Shown: positions 34,360 through 43,245, counted from the stretch's first letter. The stretch: 64,000 nucleotides of DNA from Desulfobacterales bacterium (GCA_021737275.1 JAIPEE010000001.1:1-64000); one strand, 5' to 3'. The notes: a model not told the origin generated them from the letters alone. Program-made: numbers and translations.

Positions 34360-35345
34360 AAAACAGAGGAACGGGTATAGCAATAGGCCACTATCCGACC
34401 GGGCAAAATGGCGGTGGTGATCCAAGTCAGGCAATGGTTAAAATTCAACCCGATGGCAGTGCTGTTCTTACAGTTGGATCATGTGACCTGGGGCAAGGGT
34501 GTAAAACTATTTTGGCTCAGATGGCCGCTGAAGTACTTGGTATGGAATATGAGCAGGTTAAAGTAATTAATCACTCTGTAGACAACACGCCAATGAGCTC
34601 CGGATCATATGCAAGCCGCGTGACTTATGTAGACGGTAAAGCAACCGTTGAAGCTGCCGAAAATGCAAGAGAGATCTTATTTCAGGTAGCAGGAGAAATA
34701 TTAGAGGCTTCTCCATCGGACTTAATCATTGAAAACGGTAAAGTATTCGTTAAGGGAGATAGAAAACGATTTAAAACCATCAGTAAAATTGTAGAAGTCG
34801 CCACCTATGAAAAACACAAACAGGTCGTTGGCCTTGGACACTTCATGAAAGATTTCTCTAAACCTGATCCGGAAACAGGTGAGTGTGATCCTTTCTGTAC
34901 GCTTTCCTGGGGAGTCTCTTTTGCCGAGGTGGAAGTTGATACAGATACGGGTGAGGTAGAGGTCCTTAGATTTGTCAGCTATTATGACGCGGGTAAAGCG
35001 ATAAATCCCATGCTTGTCGAAGGGCAGATTCAGGGTGGTTCGGTTATGGGATTAGGTGCAGCACTTATGGAAGACCTGCATCCCTATTATCCAAATATCG
35101 AGCACCAGCCTGATAATTTAAGCGACTATTCTATTCCAACAACAATGGACATCCCGGATTTTGAAGCACTCATTTACGAATGCCCTTCGACAGAAGGGCC
35201 ATATGGCGCAAAGGGTATTGGGGAACTGTCGGCCAATTATCCATCTCCGGCTATTATAAATGCAATTCATGATGCTATTGGTGTATGGCTTACTGAATTA
35301 CCTGCGAGTCCGGAAAAAGTGCTCAGGGCTTTGGAAAGTCAATAA
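34356..35345 (+). CDS. Molybdenum hydroxylase large subunit, C-terminal part
   Basis: The frame opens with a TTG overlapping the previous stop and gives 329 residues. They contain the second half of the molybdopterin domain: GGGDPSQAMVKIQPDGSA, VGSCDLGQGCKT, the substrate-pocket region MSSGSYASRVTY, and the catalytic base Glu290 in GPYGAKGIGELSANYPSPA. The family glutamate that starts hydroxylation is therefore kept. The purine run AGGGGGGGA could act as a ribosome site for a separate start, or the two halves could be joined by frameshifting. The reading frame shows no other lesion. Confidence 0.85.
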   Translation: MKNRGTGIAIGHYPTGQNGGGDPSQAMVKIQPDGSAVLTVGSCDLGQGCKTILAQMAAEVLGMEYEQVKVINHSVDNTPMSSGSYASRVTYVDGKATVEAAENAREILFQVAGEILEASPSDLIIENGKVFVKGDRKRFKTISKIVEVATYEKHKQVVGLGHFMKDFSKPDPETGECDPFCTLSWGVSFAEVEVDTDTGEVEVLRFVSYYDAGKAINPMLVEGQIQGGSVMGLGAALMEDLHPYYPNIEHQPDNLSDYSIPTTMDIPDFEALIYECPSTEGPYGAKGIGELSANYPSPAIINAIHDAIGVWLTELPASPEKVLRALESQ

Positions 35346-35570
35346 CCCTGAGAACTGATCACTTATAGCTTTGTTTGAGTTAATCGTAAACTTCTTAAGA
35401 GAAAGGAAAAAGAAGACACGTTCTAATTTCGAGAAAAAAGAGTTGGTACCGGTACTTGTAATGCTTATATACTTTGCTATAAGTATACACTTTTTGACAC
35501 ATACTCAAGCTATGATTGACAGATGAAACCTACTTTTTATTAAAAAGATGATAGTAAATATTAGAAAAAT

Positions 35571-35610
35571 CGCCACAGACATCTAAGACAAATATCCATG
35601 GCGGCTTTTC
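35571..35610. terminator. Bidirectional terminator-like hairpin
   Basis: CGCCA and TGGCG pair around a 23-base loop. On the plus strand the stem is followed by GCTTTTCTTT, and on the minus strand by ATTTTTC. It lies between the converging hydroxylase and vWA genes. The stem is short, so strength is uncertain. Confidence 0.45.
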
Positions 35611-35625
35611 TTTATAAGATATGTC

Positions 35626-37974
35626 CTACTTCTTTTCATTGAATATGACTACAATCTCAATGTCATCTTTACCGGATCGTGATGGGAACTTAATTTTACT
35701 TGTATTTTGAAGTAAACATTTCTCAGTCTCTTTTTTCCCGGACACACCTTTAATCTTAAAAGTAATAACTGAACCTGACGGATTTACGGTCATGATAACT
35801 TTTATTGTTTTCCATTTACCGCCGGCCTGATGGACACAAGATTCAAATACAGCCATATTATTTTCAATAATTGTCCTGATATCTTTTTCAATCAACCCTT
35901 TTGGAACTTCAATTTTATAAATCTCAAGGCTTACCTTTTTTCCGTCTTCAAGTTCGCGGCTCTCTTCAATTTTCATTGAATCTTTTTTATCTTCATCTCC
36001 CCCTTTTTCCACCCGATAAACTTCGGTGGCAACAGATGGTTCTGATAACTGTGTTGCCATCATTTTCGATGCCACATTTCCAACCGCATAATCCGAAACA
36101 CCCTGGGGTAAAGGTAATGGCTGTTTAACCGTAGTCGCCTGGCCATTTTCCAGTCTTTTTTCAGAATCGATGGCGATAAATGATGTATACGCTGTCAATA
36201 AATTATAGGTGAGCCCAAGGTTTGTTACTTCATTTATTCGTTCATCGTTTGGCCTGAGCCTGTTATAGTCTGCAAGTACTGATATTTTGTGTCTCGCCCA
36301 GAGGTATCTCAGGGCCGAATTATTTTTTGCGGGTTTTACATCTGAAACATCAATTGTTTTCCTATATTTTTCATTACCGGTAATACCGGTCAGTTTTATT
36401 TTTCCGATTGGTTTACCGCGCCACTTTCCAAATATGATGACCGGCCTTTCAGCAAGAACATCCGGTATACTTGGCGGTTCCACGTCATAAACATAAAACT
36501 TGCCGTAATCAATCTTGATATTTGTTAAAACCGGAGACTGAATCAATTTTCTGAATTTTTCAGCTTTTTCTTTTGCTTCATCAGGATGTGTTACCACAAA
36601 TGGTTTTCCCATTCCGACATTGGCCATACCTTCGATAAGGTGGCGGTTGACGCTGGAGCCAATACCAAAAGCAAACATATTGGCCTCACCAAGTCGATTA
36701 CGAATCAGATCAAACGTTTCTTCTTCAACAGAAACATAGCCATCTGTGGCAATTACGATGCTGCGTTAAAAACCCTCTGTACCCGGCATGGCTAACGCCT
36801 TTTTTAGTGCCGGAAGAATCCGGGTACTGCCGCCGCCCCGCTGCTGTTCAATAACATTTATTGCCTTGTTAATATTTTGCGAAGTTGCAGGTAAGGATTG
36901 TTCTGACATTACAGATGCGCTGCCGGCAAAAAGCATAACATTAAATCTGTCTATTGTTCGAAGATTGCCGATCAGCTCTCTTAACAGTTTTTTAGAAGTA
37001 TCCAGAGGGAAACCGTGCATAGAACCTGAAATATCCACGATAAAAATATATTCCCGCGGGGGAATTTCATCTGTTTTTACCTGTTTTGGCGGCTGAACCA
37101 TCATAAGAAAAAAGTTTTCATCTTTTCCTTCATATAAAAGAAGACCTGATTCTATCTTTCCGCCTGCAAGGCGATACCTCAAAATATAATCGCGGTTACC
37201 GCCATATTTTTCAGACTCATTGAGCCTTATGGTAACATCATTTTTCCCATCGAAATTAATATCCGTTTTATGGGTCTTGCAGGAAGCTTCCTGAATAGGC
37301 AGGCCTGCAGCAATATTTACGGTGATATTCAGCGTATTTTGGGGTGCTTCTCCCTGGCGCAGATATGGATTAGCCGTCCAGTTTTCAGATTTTCCGGTAT
37401 AATCACCCTGCGGGCCGGTATAACGCGGACCCACTACTGTGGGGTACATAAACTCGTACACGGCATCAGTGGGAACAAGCAGTTCCGTATATTTCATTTC
37501 TACTTTTATAATATCACCCGGTAGAATATTGGCCACATTCATCTGAAACACATTAGGGCGCTGTTGCTCCAGCAGGGATGCACTCTGGCCACTGTTTTTG
37601 GCATCCTCATAAGCCTGACGCGCTTTCTCCCGCTCCTGAATATTTGCAACAATCGTTCTTTCACCTATCTGCATCTTCATTCCATAAACGGCTGCCCGAG
37701 TCGATGCCGGAAAAATATAGATGGCTTCGAGAGGACGTTGGCCCTTATTTGTATAAATCTGTGTAACCGTAACATCAGCCATAACGCCTGAAATATTTAC
37801 TGCGACATCGGTTGATTTCAATGGCAACGGGTCTACGGACGGATCATCACTTTGTACAAAAAAGTATGGTGACATGGATTTGTCAGGATTATTATCTATC
37901 CCGGTAGCGCCTGCCTGTGGTGAAAGCAGCAGCCCCAGTATGAATATTGATATGATTTTTATTACGGATTTCAT
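35626..37974 (-). pseudogene. Exported VIT-vWA domain protein interrupted by one in-frame TAA
   Basis: Signal peptide to about residue 23; VIT domain at about 40-165 (VAVNISGVMADVTVTQIYTN, IYIFPASTRAAVYGMKM); vWA domain from about 305 with the MIDAS Asp314-x-Ser316-x-Ser318 (FIVDISGSMHG). Codon 403 is TAA (36766-36768). The same frame then continues directly with RSIVIATDGYVSVEEETFDLI, the rest of the vWA domain, then LGLTYNLLTAYTSFIAID and a C-terminal AgmX-like domain (GLIEKDIRTIIENN, VNPSGSV). TCA to TAA is a one-base change. Without it the protein would be 781 residues. GGAGG precedes the ATG, and an ECF-type promoter lies upstream. Confidence 0.85.
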
Positions 37975-38004
37975 TTTTGCCTCCTTGTCAGTATTGTCAT
38001 TATG

Positions 38005-38018
38005 GAAACGGCCGTTTC
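38005..38018. repeat. Perfect 14-base palindrome in the vWA leader
   Basis: GAAACGGCCGTTTC lies between the ECF-type promoter and the vWA start codon. It may be an operator or a small leader hairpin. No function can be assigned. Confidence 0.4.
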
Positions 38019-38035
38019 AATTTATATTTGAATAT

Positions 38036-38063
38036 ATAGACAAGGAAGTGTGGAAAAAGTTCC
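38036..38063 (-). promoter_or_regulatory. ECF sigma promoter of the VIT-vWA gene
   Basis: On the minus strand GGAACTT (38063-38057) is followed after exactly 15 bases by GTCTAT (38041-38036). This is the RpoE-type consensus and nearly copies the element in front of the sigma factor gene. Transcription would start near 38029, leaving a leader of about 55 bases before the ATG. Confidence 0.8.
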
Positions 38064-38177
38064 CATTATTTTTATGAAACTGGGAAAATGCAAAAAGTGG
38101 TATGGATTTTGGTATTTAAATATGAAATACCGGAGATGTCATGCCCGTGAAAATGGGTCTGCAGAAAAAATTGTATG

Positions 38178-39191
38178 TTAACCGGGATCTACAATTCTAA
38201 TATTGATCCGGATCGTTTCCATATCCTTTATTGAAACATCAGGCGGCGGGGTTTTAAAATCTGCAATCGGTTTTAATTGGTTCAGAAAATTATCATATTT
38301 ATCAGCCGGGATTTCCGCATTTAAAGAGTGCCCTGAATCCTTATTGTCTTTAACAGTGACTATTCTGCCATTAATTTGTTCAATAAGTGATTTAACCTGT
38401 ATCATTATACCTCCCGGTTCCGGTGCAGAAGGAGTATAATAGCTATTTGCTTTATCCTGATCTTCTCCAGCCTCATCTTCAGTTCTCCCCTCCCTATATG
38501 TATCAGCGGTACTCCGCGACATTGTCTTTTCGGAAACAGACAAACCGGTAAGGGGTGATTCAGATATTTTCTGTTTTTCCTCTGCAGCCGGTTCTTTTTT
38601 TAAATCTGAAGTATATTCCATCTCGACCGGCTGAGTCTGTAATCTGCCTGTAACCTTTGGCATTATCACAAGTGCAAGCTCAAAGGGCTCACTTCCTTCA
38701 GCCTTGGCCGGACTGGGTACCGTGGATGGCATTACTGCATTCTGCCTTTCTTCTTCTTTCCGGACAACCGGTGTATCCTTCATTTGTGTTAAAGGTTCAT
38801 TAACCTCAAAGGCTCTCTTTTCCATCGAAGAAACAGGCAGCTGCTTCACATCCTGCTGAGTCGTTGTGACAAAGAACACCAGCACACCAACCATGGCAGC
38901 CGTTGCAAATTCAATGGGAATCTTTATCCTGAATGGAACAAACAGGGTTCTGAAAAGTTTTTTTAAAAATGATTCAGGTTTAATTCGTTTATGAAGATTT
39001 TCCATAAAATCAGACGGCGCCTTTATGATAGGCAGATCTCCCAGTGCGTTTGAAACAGATTGAAGCGCTGACAGTTTTTCGGCGCATTCTGTACAGGAAG
39101 CAATATGTTCTTCAACCCGGGGGCGGATCTCATCATCAAGGGCATTATCAATAAATGCTGACAGATGCTTTTCAATATCCCTGCAGTTCAT
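38178..39191 (-). CDS. Membrane-anchored zinc-finger anti-sigma factor (DUF2275-like C-terminus)
   Basis: A 337-residue protein. The N-terminal anti-sigma zinc-binding domain shows CRDIEKHLSAFIDNAL and the HxxxCxxC motif (HIASCTEC, about residues 29-36), which clamps the sigma factor. One membrane helix lies at about 93-110 (EFATAAMVGVLVFFVTTT). The periplasmic part has a long low-complexity stretch and a C-terminal domain (GGIMIQVKSLIEQINGRIV, LNAEIPADKYDNFLNQLKP) resembling DUF2275. The gene overlaps the sigma gene by four bases (ATGA), the usual coupling. Envelope signals probably release the sigma factor through this protein. The vWA gene follows on the same strand. Confidence 0.9.
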   Translation of the reverse strand: MNCRDIEKHLSAFIDNALDDEIRPRVEEHIASCTECAEKLSALQSVSNALGDLPIIKAPSDFMENLHKRIKPESFLKKLFRTLFVPFRIKIPIEFATAAMVGVLVFFVTTTQQDVKQLPVSSMEKRAFEVNEPLTQMKDTPVVRKEEERQNAVMPSTVPSPAKAEGSEPFELALVIMPKVTGRLQTQPVEMEYTSDLKKEPAAEEKQKISESPLTGLSVSEKTMSRSTADTYREGRTEDEAGEDQDKANSYYTPSAPEPGGIMIQVKSLIEQINGRIVTVKDNKDSGHSLNAEIPADKYDNFLNQLKPIADFKTPPPDVSIKDMETIRINIRIVDPG

Positions 39192-39793
39192 TTTAATACT
39201 CCCTTAAGTTTCTTTTTCAGATCCATTCTGGCTCTTGATAATTTTGATTTAACGGTTCCTGAATTCAGGCCCGTAATTTTTTCAATCTCTTCGTAGCTTA
39301 ATCCCTCGATATCTCTCAACACAGCCACCGTCTTTTTATCCGGTGGCAATGAATTGATTGCTTTTCTGATAGTGGCCGTTTGTTCCTTTTTTTCGAGTGC
39401 CTCCTGTGGTGAATTCACATTATTTTCAATCACTATGTTGACCGGATTGCCGTTTTCAGGTCCTGCATCCAGGCGGTCCATCCATTTTTTATACCGATAT
39501 TCCATGGATTTGATCCTGTTTTTACAGGTATTGACTGCTATCCTGTATATCCATGTGGAAAAAGCCGACTCAAACCTGAATTTGTCAAGCGACCCAAATG
39601 CCTTAATAAATATGTCCTGTGCCATATCATCGGCTTCCTGAAAATCCCCAAGGAACCAGTAACAAAGATTATATATCCGGTCCTTATGCCGGTTTACCAG
39701 TTTGTCAAATGCCGCCTTTTCTCCTGCACAAAATGAACGGATCAGATCATGATCTTCTGATGAATCAGCATTTGATAATACGGTTTCTTTCAT
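39188..39793 (-). CDS. ECF RNA polymerase sigma factor, RpoE-like
   Basis: Sigma-70 region 2 is seen at about residues 25-95 (FDKLVNRHKDRIYNLCYWFL, EADDMAQDIFIKAFGSLDKF, FSTWIYRIAVNTCKNRI). Region 4 is at about 140-195 (LPPDKKTVAVLRDIEGLSYEEI, LNSGTVKSKLSRARMDLKKKL). The ATG at 39793 is chosen, giving 201 residues; an upstream TTG lies inside the promoter -10. No Shine-Dalgarno sequence precedes the ATG, and the predicted transcription start is at or beside it, so the message may be leaderless. The 4-base overlap with the anti-sigma gene and the self-type promoter indicate autoregulation. Confidence 0.93.
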   Translation of the reverse strand: MKETVLSNADSSEDHDLIRSFCAGEKAAFDKLVNRHKDRIYNLCYWFLGDFQEADDMAQDIFIKAFGSLDKFRFESAFSTWIYRIAVNTCKNRIKSMEYRYKKWMDRLDAGPENGNPVNIVIENNVNSPQEALEKKEQTATIRKAINSLPPDKKTVAVLRDIEGLSYEEIEKITGLNSGTVKSKLSRARMDLKKKLKGVLK

Positions 39794-39797
39794 AAAT

Positions 39798-39825
39798 TTA
39801 GACAAAAATGTACATAAAAAGTTCC
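39798..39825 (-). promoter_or_regulatory. Autoregulatory ECF promoter of the sigma factor gene
   Basis: GGAACTT (39825-39819), 15 bases, then GTCTAA (39803-39798) on the minus strand match the RpoE-type consensus at every defined position. The -10 ends five bases before the ATG. The same element with the same spacer length precedes the VIT-vWA gene. Confidence 0.82.
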
Positions 39826-39939
39826 AATTAAAATATAAACATCAATACTCCGTTTAACTATTAGATTTACTTTAAAATTTTGTAATGCTAAAAGCAAGCC
39901 TGCATCATCAAATGCTTTGCTCAGGAAAACCGTGTCATC

Positions 39940-39968
39940 TTGACAATTATTCGATAAATATATATTTA
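39940..39968 (+). promoter_or_regulatory. Candidate sigma-70 promoter of the glycosyltransferase-like gene
   Basis: TTGACA (39940-39945) is followed after 17 bases by TATTTA (39963-39968) in a very AT-rich stretch. It lies about 55 bases before the ATG of the next gene. A TATAAT at 39969 is too far from the -35 to pair with it. Confidence 0.4.
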
Positions 39969-40021
39969 TATAATAATTACAAATTGTTAATTGGTGATAT
40001 CAAAAAGGCTTTTGAAAAGTA

Positions 40022-40933
40022 ATGGATAAACTTGTAATTTTTTGTAAGTCCTATGACAGGGATATGCTTAGAGCCTATCGGCTGACTGAAAGTATATCCC
40101 GATTCAATACCGATAAAATTCCGTTTTACCTGTCTGTTCCCCAAAAGGACCTGAAGCGTTTTAAAGCATGCTTTAATGGAATCCCCTGTCACTTTTTGAC
40201 GGACGAACAAATATTAGCTGAAAGCGCTAAAATAAATGGCAAGTTACCCTATCTTTATCCGACCCATCTTCTTCAGCAATTGATAAAACTGGAATTCTGG
40301 AGAATGGGACTTTGTAAAAACTTTGTCTGGATTGATTCAGACTCCTACTTTATCAAACCGTTTCAGGCTGATATTTTTATTTCTGATAAAGATGTTCCTT
40401 TTACAGTACATAATGAATTCATACCGGATCAGGAAATAAAAAAAATGAATCATCTCCCCGTCAAAGAGCGGAACAGGAGAATCAACAGAAATACAAGATT
40501 GATAAAAAAATTTAAAACCCTTTTTCATAACAGTGGCCCTGATTATAACTTCGGTCACCCGCCCATAATATGGTCAACTGAGGTTTTAAAACACTTGTAT
40601 GAAAATTATATGGAACCTCAACGCAAAACGATTTATGAACTCCTTTATGAATACCCCAGTGAAATGCAACTTTATGGTGAATATTTATACTACTCCAATG
40701 CCATCCCTATCAACCCGTCCAAACAGTTATTCAAAACTTTTCATTACGCTGATGACTTTATCGTTTCCCAAATAAAAGGGGAATCCGAGTACTCGCTTTC
40801 AAAGAAATATTATGGTATCTGTATCCAATCCAATTGGACAACATTAAACGAAAAACGGGACCAAAAAGAACGGCTCAAAAAACATTTTAAAGAATATGGA
40901 AGAGCACTCGGGCTGATGAAAATTAAAAATTGA
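40022..40933 (+). CDS. Glycosyltransferase-like protein (DUF6492-type)
   Basis: A 303-residue cytoplasmic protein with a GT-A-like start (MDKLVIFCKSYDRDMLRAYRLTESI) and a DxD-type metal motif in NFVWIDSDSYFIKPF (about residues 100-114). It has further features of sugar-processing families such as DYNFGHPPIIWSTEVLKHLY and EYPSEMQLYGEYL. It best fits the DUF6492 group, presumed glycosyltransferases. The donor and acceptor are unknown. It is followed closely by rlmN on the same strand and lies 5 kb from the LPS glycosyltransferase cluster, to which it might contribute. Confidence 0.7.
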   Translation: MDKLVIFCKSYDRDMLRAYRLTESISRFNTDKIPFYLSVPQKDLKRFKACFNGIPCHFLTDEQILAESAKINGKLPYLYPTHLLQQLIKLEFWRMGLCKNFVWIDSDSYFIKPFQADIFISDKDVPFTVHNEFIPDQEIKKMNHLPVKERNRRINRNTRLIKKFKTLFHNSGPDYNFGHPPIIWSTEVLKHLYENYMEPQRKTIYELLYEYPSEMQLYGEYLYYSNAIPINPSKQLFKTFHYADDFIVSQIKGESEYSLSKKYYGICIQSNWTTLNEKRDQKERLKKHFKEYGRALGLMKIKN

Positions 40934-40973
40934 TCCGGATATCTATCGTTTCAGGCATATGACTTTTTAAATT

Positions 40974-42008
40974 TTGAAGATTCTTGAACTGACATTTAAT
41001 CAACTTGCTGAAACTCTGGCAACACAATACGGTAAAGGCGAATATCACGCCAAAATCATCTGCCGGGAAGTTTTAAAAAACGGTAACATCGCGCTGAACA
41101 ATATCCCTGAAATTGACCGGACATCACCCTGGTTTAAAAGTTTAAAAAAAAATCTGTGCTATAGCTTTGGCACGGTAAAGGCCGAAAAAGAGGAAAGTGG
41201 AACCCGAAAATTTGTAACCGAACTAACTGACGGACTTGAAATTGAATCCGTAATTATTCCCATGCACAACTACAAAACACTCTGTATCTCTTCTCAGGCG
41301 GGATGCAGAATGGGATGCACATTCTGTGAAACAGGTAATCTTGGTTTACACAGAAATCTTACGGTAGAAGAGATTGTGGGCCAGATCTTTAATGCCAGGT
41401 TTCATTTCGGGGAAAACATCCGGAATATTGTTTTTATGGGTATGGGTGAACCCTTTGATAATTTTGACAATGTTATTCAGGCTATTCGGGTTATAACGGA
41501 CCAGCGGGGACCGGATATTGCACCAAGACACATTACCATTTCCACTGTCGGGCGGATAGATGGCCTCCAAAAAATGGCTGAACTCAACTGGCCGCTTATT
41601 CATCTTGCCATCTCCCTTAATGCACCCAATGATAAAATCCGCTCAAGAATTATGCCGATTAACAATTCTGTTCCTATGATAAAACTTCGTGAAACACTTC
41701 TGAACTATCCCCTTGCCGTGGGCACCACATTTTTTGTGGAATATGTTCTCATCAGGGGAATTAATGATGCACGGGCCCATGCTGCCGAATTGGCTGATTA
41801 TTTAAGACCGTTACCAGTAAAGGTCAATCTGATCCCGTACAACCCGGGGACATGCGCTGAATTTGAAGCGCCATCGGAAGATGAGATTATTCGGTTTCGG
41901 GGCTGGCTTGTGGACGAACATGTATTTGTAAGGATGAGATCTGCCAAGGGGCAGAATGTAATGGCCGCATGCGGCCAGCTTGGAAACGGAAGTTTTAAAA
42001 TGGAGTGA
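40974..42008 (+). CDS. rlmN: 23S rRNA (adenine-C2)-methyltransferase, radical SAM
   Basis: Radical-SAM enzyme that methylates C2 of A2503 in 23S rRNA and of A37 in some tRNAs. The cluster ligands Cys111, Cys115 and Cys118 appear as GCRMGCTFCETG. Other marks are ISTVGRIDGL, VLIRGINDA and the C-terminal catalytic Cys in MAACGQLGNG. The 344-residue length is normal. A TTG start is used because ATG codons just upstream run into stops. Cfr, its resistance paralogue, cannot be excluded by motif alone, but a single chromosomal housekeeping copy is far more likely. Confidence 0.9.
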   Translation: MKILELTFNQLAETLATQYGKGEYHAKIICREVLKNGNIALNNIPEIDRTSPWFKSLKKNLCYSFGTVKAEKEESGTRKFVTELTDGLEIESVIIPMHNYKTLCISSQAGCRMGCTFCETGNLGLHRNLTVEEIVGQIFNARFHFGENIRNIVFMGMGEPFDNFDNVIQAIRVITDQRGPDIAPRHITISTVGRIDGLQKMAELNWPLIHLAISLNAPNDKIRSRIMPINNSVPMIKLRETLLNYPLAVGTTFFVEYVLIRGINDARAHAAELADYLRPLPVKVNLIPYNPGTCAEFEAPSEDEIIRFRGWLVDEHVFVRMRSAKGQNVMAACGQLGNGSFKME

Positions 42009-42079
42009 TACAAACCTGTTGATTTTATTATTTATTTAAAATAAAAACATATAAATATAACCTGAATAGTTAATTTTTT

Positions 42080-42904
42080 ATGGCACATAATCGTTCTTAT
42101 ACAACCGCACAGTGGCAACAGAAACTTCATGAAATTATCTTTGAAGCAGATACACCTGCCGGCAAATTATTTGATGTTATTCTGATCATAAGCATCATTC
42201 TGAGTGTAATTACCGTCCTGTTTGACAGTGTTCGTGCAGTAGATGAGCGCTATGGCAATATTCTGCTGGTTGTCGAATGGTTTTTTACCCTTCTTTTTAC
42301 CATTGAATATGCTTTCCGCCTGATGTGTGTCAGACACCCAACGAAATATATGATCAGTTTTTTTGGGATAATCGACCTGCTTGCAATTATTCCAACTTAT
42401 CTGAGTATAATTTTACCCGGCAGCCAGTTTCTTATTGTCATTCGCGTACTGAGAATTCTCAGGGTTTTTCGCGTGTTTAAGCTAGTTCAGTATCTCGGTG
42501 AAGCAAACCTGCTGCTGAAAGCCCTAAGAGCCAGCCGCAGGAAAATCATGGTATTCCTGTTTGTCGTGCTGAACATGGTCATAATTTTTGGATCGCTCAT
42601 GTATGTTATAGAGGGGGAACAAAATGGGTTTACAAGTATACCGAGAAGCATCTACTGGGCAATCGTAACCCTGACAACTGTCGGATATGGAGATATTTCT
42701 CCACAAACGAACATCGGTCAGATACTGGCATCAATGATTATGATTGTGGGTTATGCAATTATTGCAGTACCAACAGGAATTGTGACTGTAGAACTTTCAA
42801 AGGCTACCGGACACAAAATCTCAACCCAAGCATGTCCGGCATGCAGTACGGAAGGTCATGATAGTGATGCGACGTACTGTAAATTTTGTGGTTCAAAACT
42901 GTAA
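42080..42904 (+). CDS. Voltage-gated-type potassium channel with C-terminal zinc ribbon
   Basis: A 274-residue six-helix channel. S4 carries regularly spaced arginines (VIRVLRILRVFRVFKLVQYL, about residues 120-139). The pore has the potassium filter T200-V-G-Y-G-D205. The S6 helix follows, and the chain ends in a cytoplasmic four-cysteine ribbon (CPACSTEG...CKFCGSKL). There is no cyclic-nucleotide or RCK domain. The gene ends two bases before the end of the FmdB-type gene on the other strand. The ribbon suggests metal-stabilised assembly or gating, which is inference. Confidence 0.92.
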   Translation: MAHNRSYTTAQWQQKLHEIIFEADTPAGKLFDVILIISIILSVITVLFDSVRAVDERYGNILLVVEWFFTLLFTIEYAFRLMCVRHPTKYMISFFGIIDLLAIIPTYLSIILPGSQFLIVIRVLRILRVFRVFKLVQYLGEANLLLKALRASRRKIMVFLFVVLNMVIIFGSLMYVIEGEQNGFTSIPRSIYWAIVTLTTVGYGDISPQTNIGQILASMIMIVGYAIIAVPTGIVTVELSKATGHKISTQACPACSTEGHDSDATYCKFCGSKL

Positions 42905-42906
42905 CA

Positions 42907-43173
42907 CTAATCTCTGGAGTGGCCGGCAATATTATAAGTGGTACACGATCCGCTTGAACAGGTTCTGTTTACGGCCGTACTACCGGTACGGCTTTCACCG
43001 CTAGCGCCGGAACCTGATCCGGGTGCCATGCTGTAACCCGTAGCACTTAAAACTCTTTCAAAAATTTCAGAGCCACACTCAGGACATGATAATTCTGCCT
43101 TATCACTATCCCCCATTACAATCATTTCAAAAAAGTGCTCACATTTTGAGCATTTAAATTCATAAATCGGCAT
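42907..43173 (-). CDS. FmdB-type zinc-ribbon protein
   Basis: An 88-residue protein starting MPIYEFKCSKCEHFFEMIV with two CxxC pairs (CSKC and CPEC) separated by about 20 residues, then a Gly/Ser-rich tail with further cysteines. This is the putative regulatory FmdB family (CxxC_CXXC_SSSS). Members may bind zinc and nucleic acid; the function is not established. GGGGAG lies eight bases before the chosen ATG; a longer upstream frame has no such site. PpiD is encoded 72 bases upstream on the same strand. Confidence 0.85.
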   Translation of the reverse strand: MPIYEFKCSKCEHFFEMIVMGDSDKAELSCPECGSEIFERVLSATGYSMAPGSGSGASGESRTGSTAVNRTCSSGSCTTYNIAGHSRD

Positions 43174-43245
43174 TCTATACACTCCCCAATGTGCCTGAAA
43201 AACCGGGCACATATTTTTTCTGCCTGTATCTGAAATCAGGCTTTT

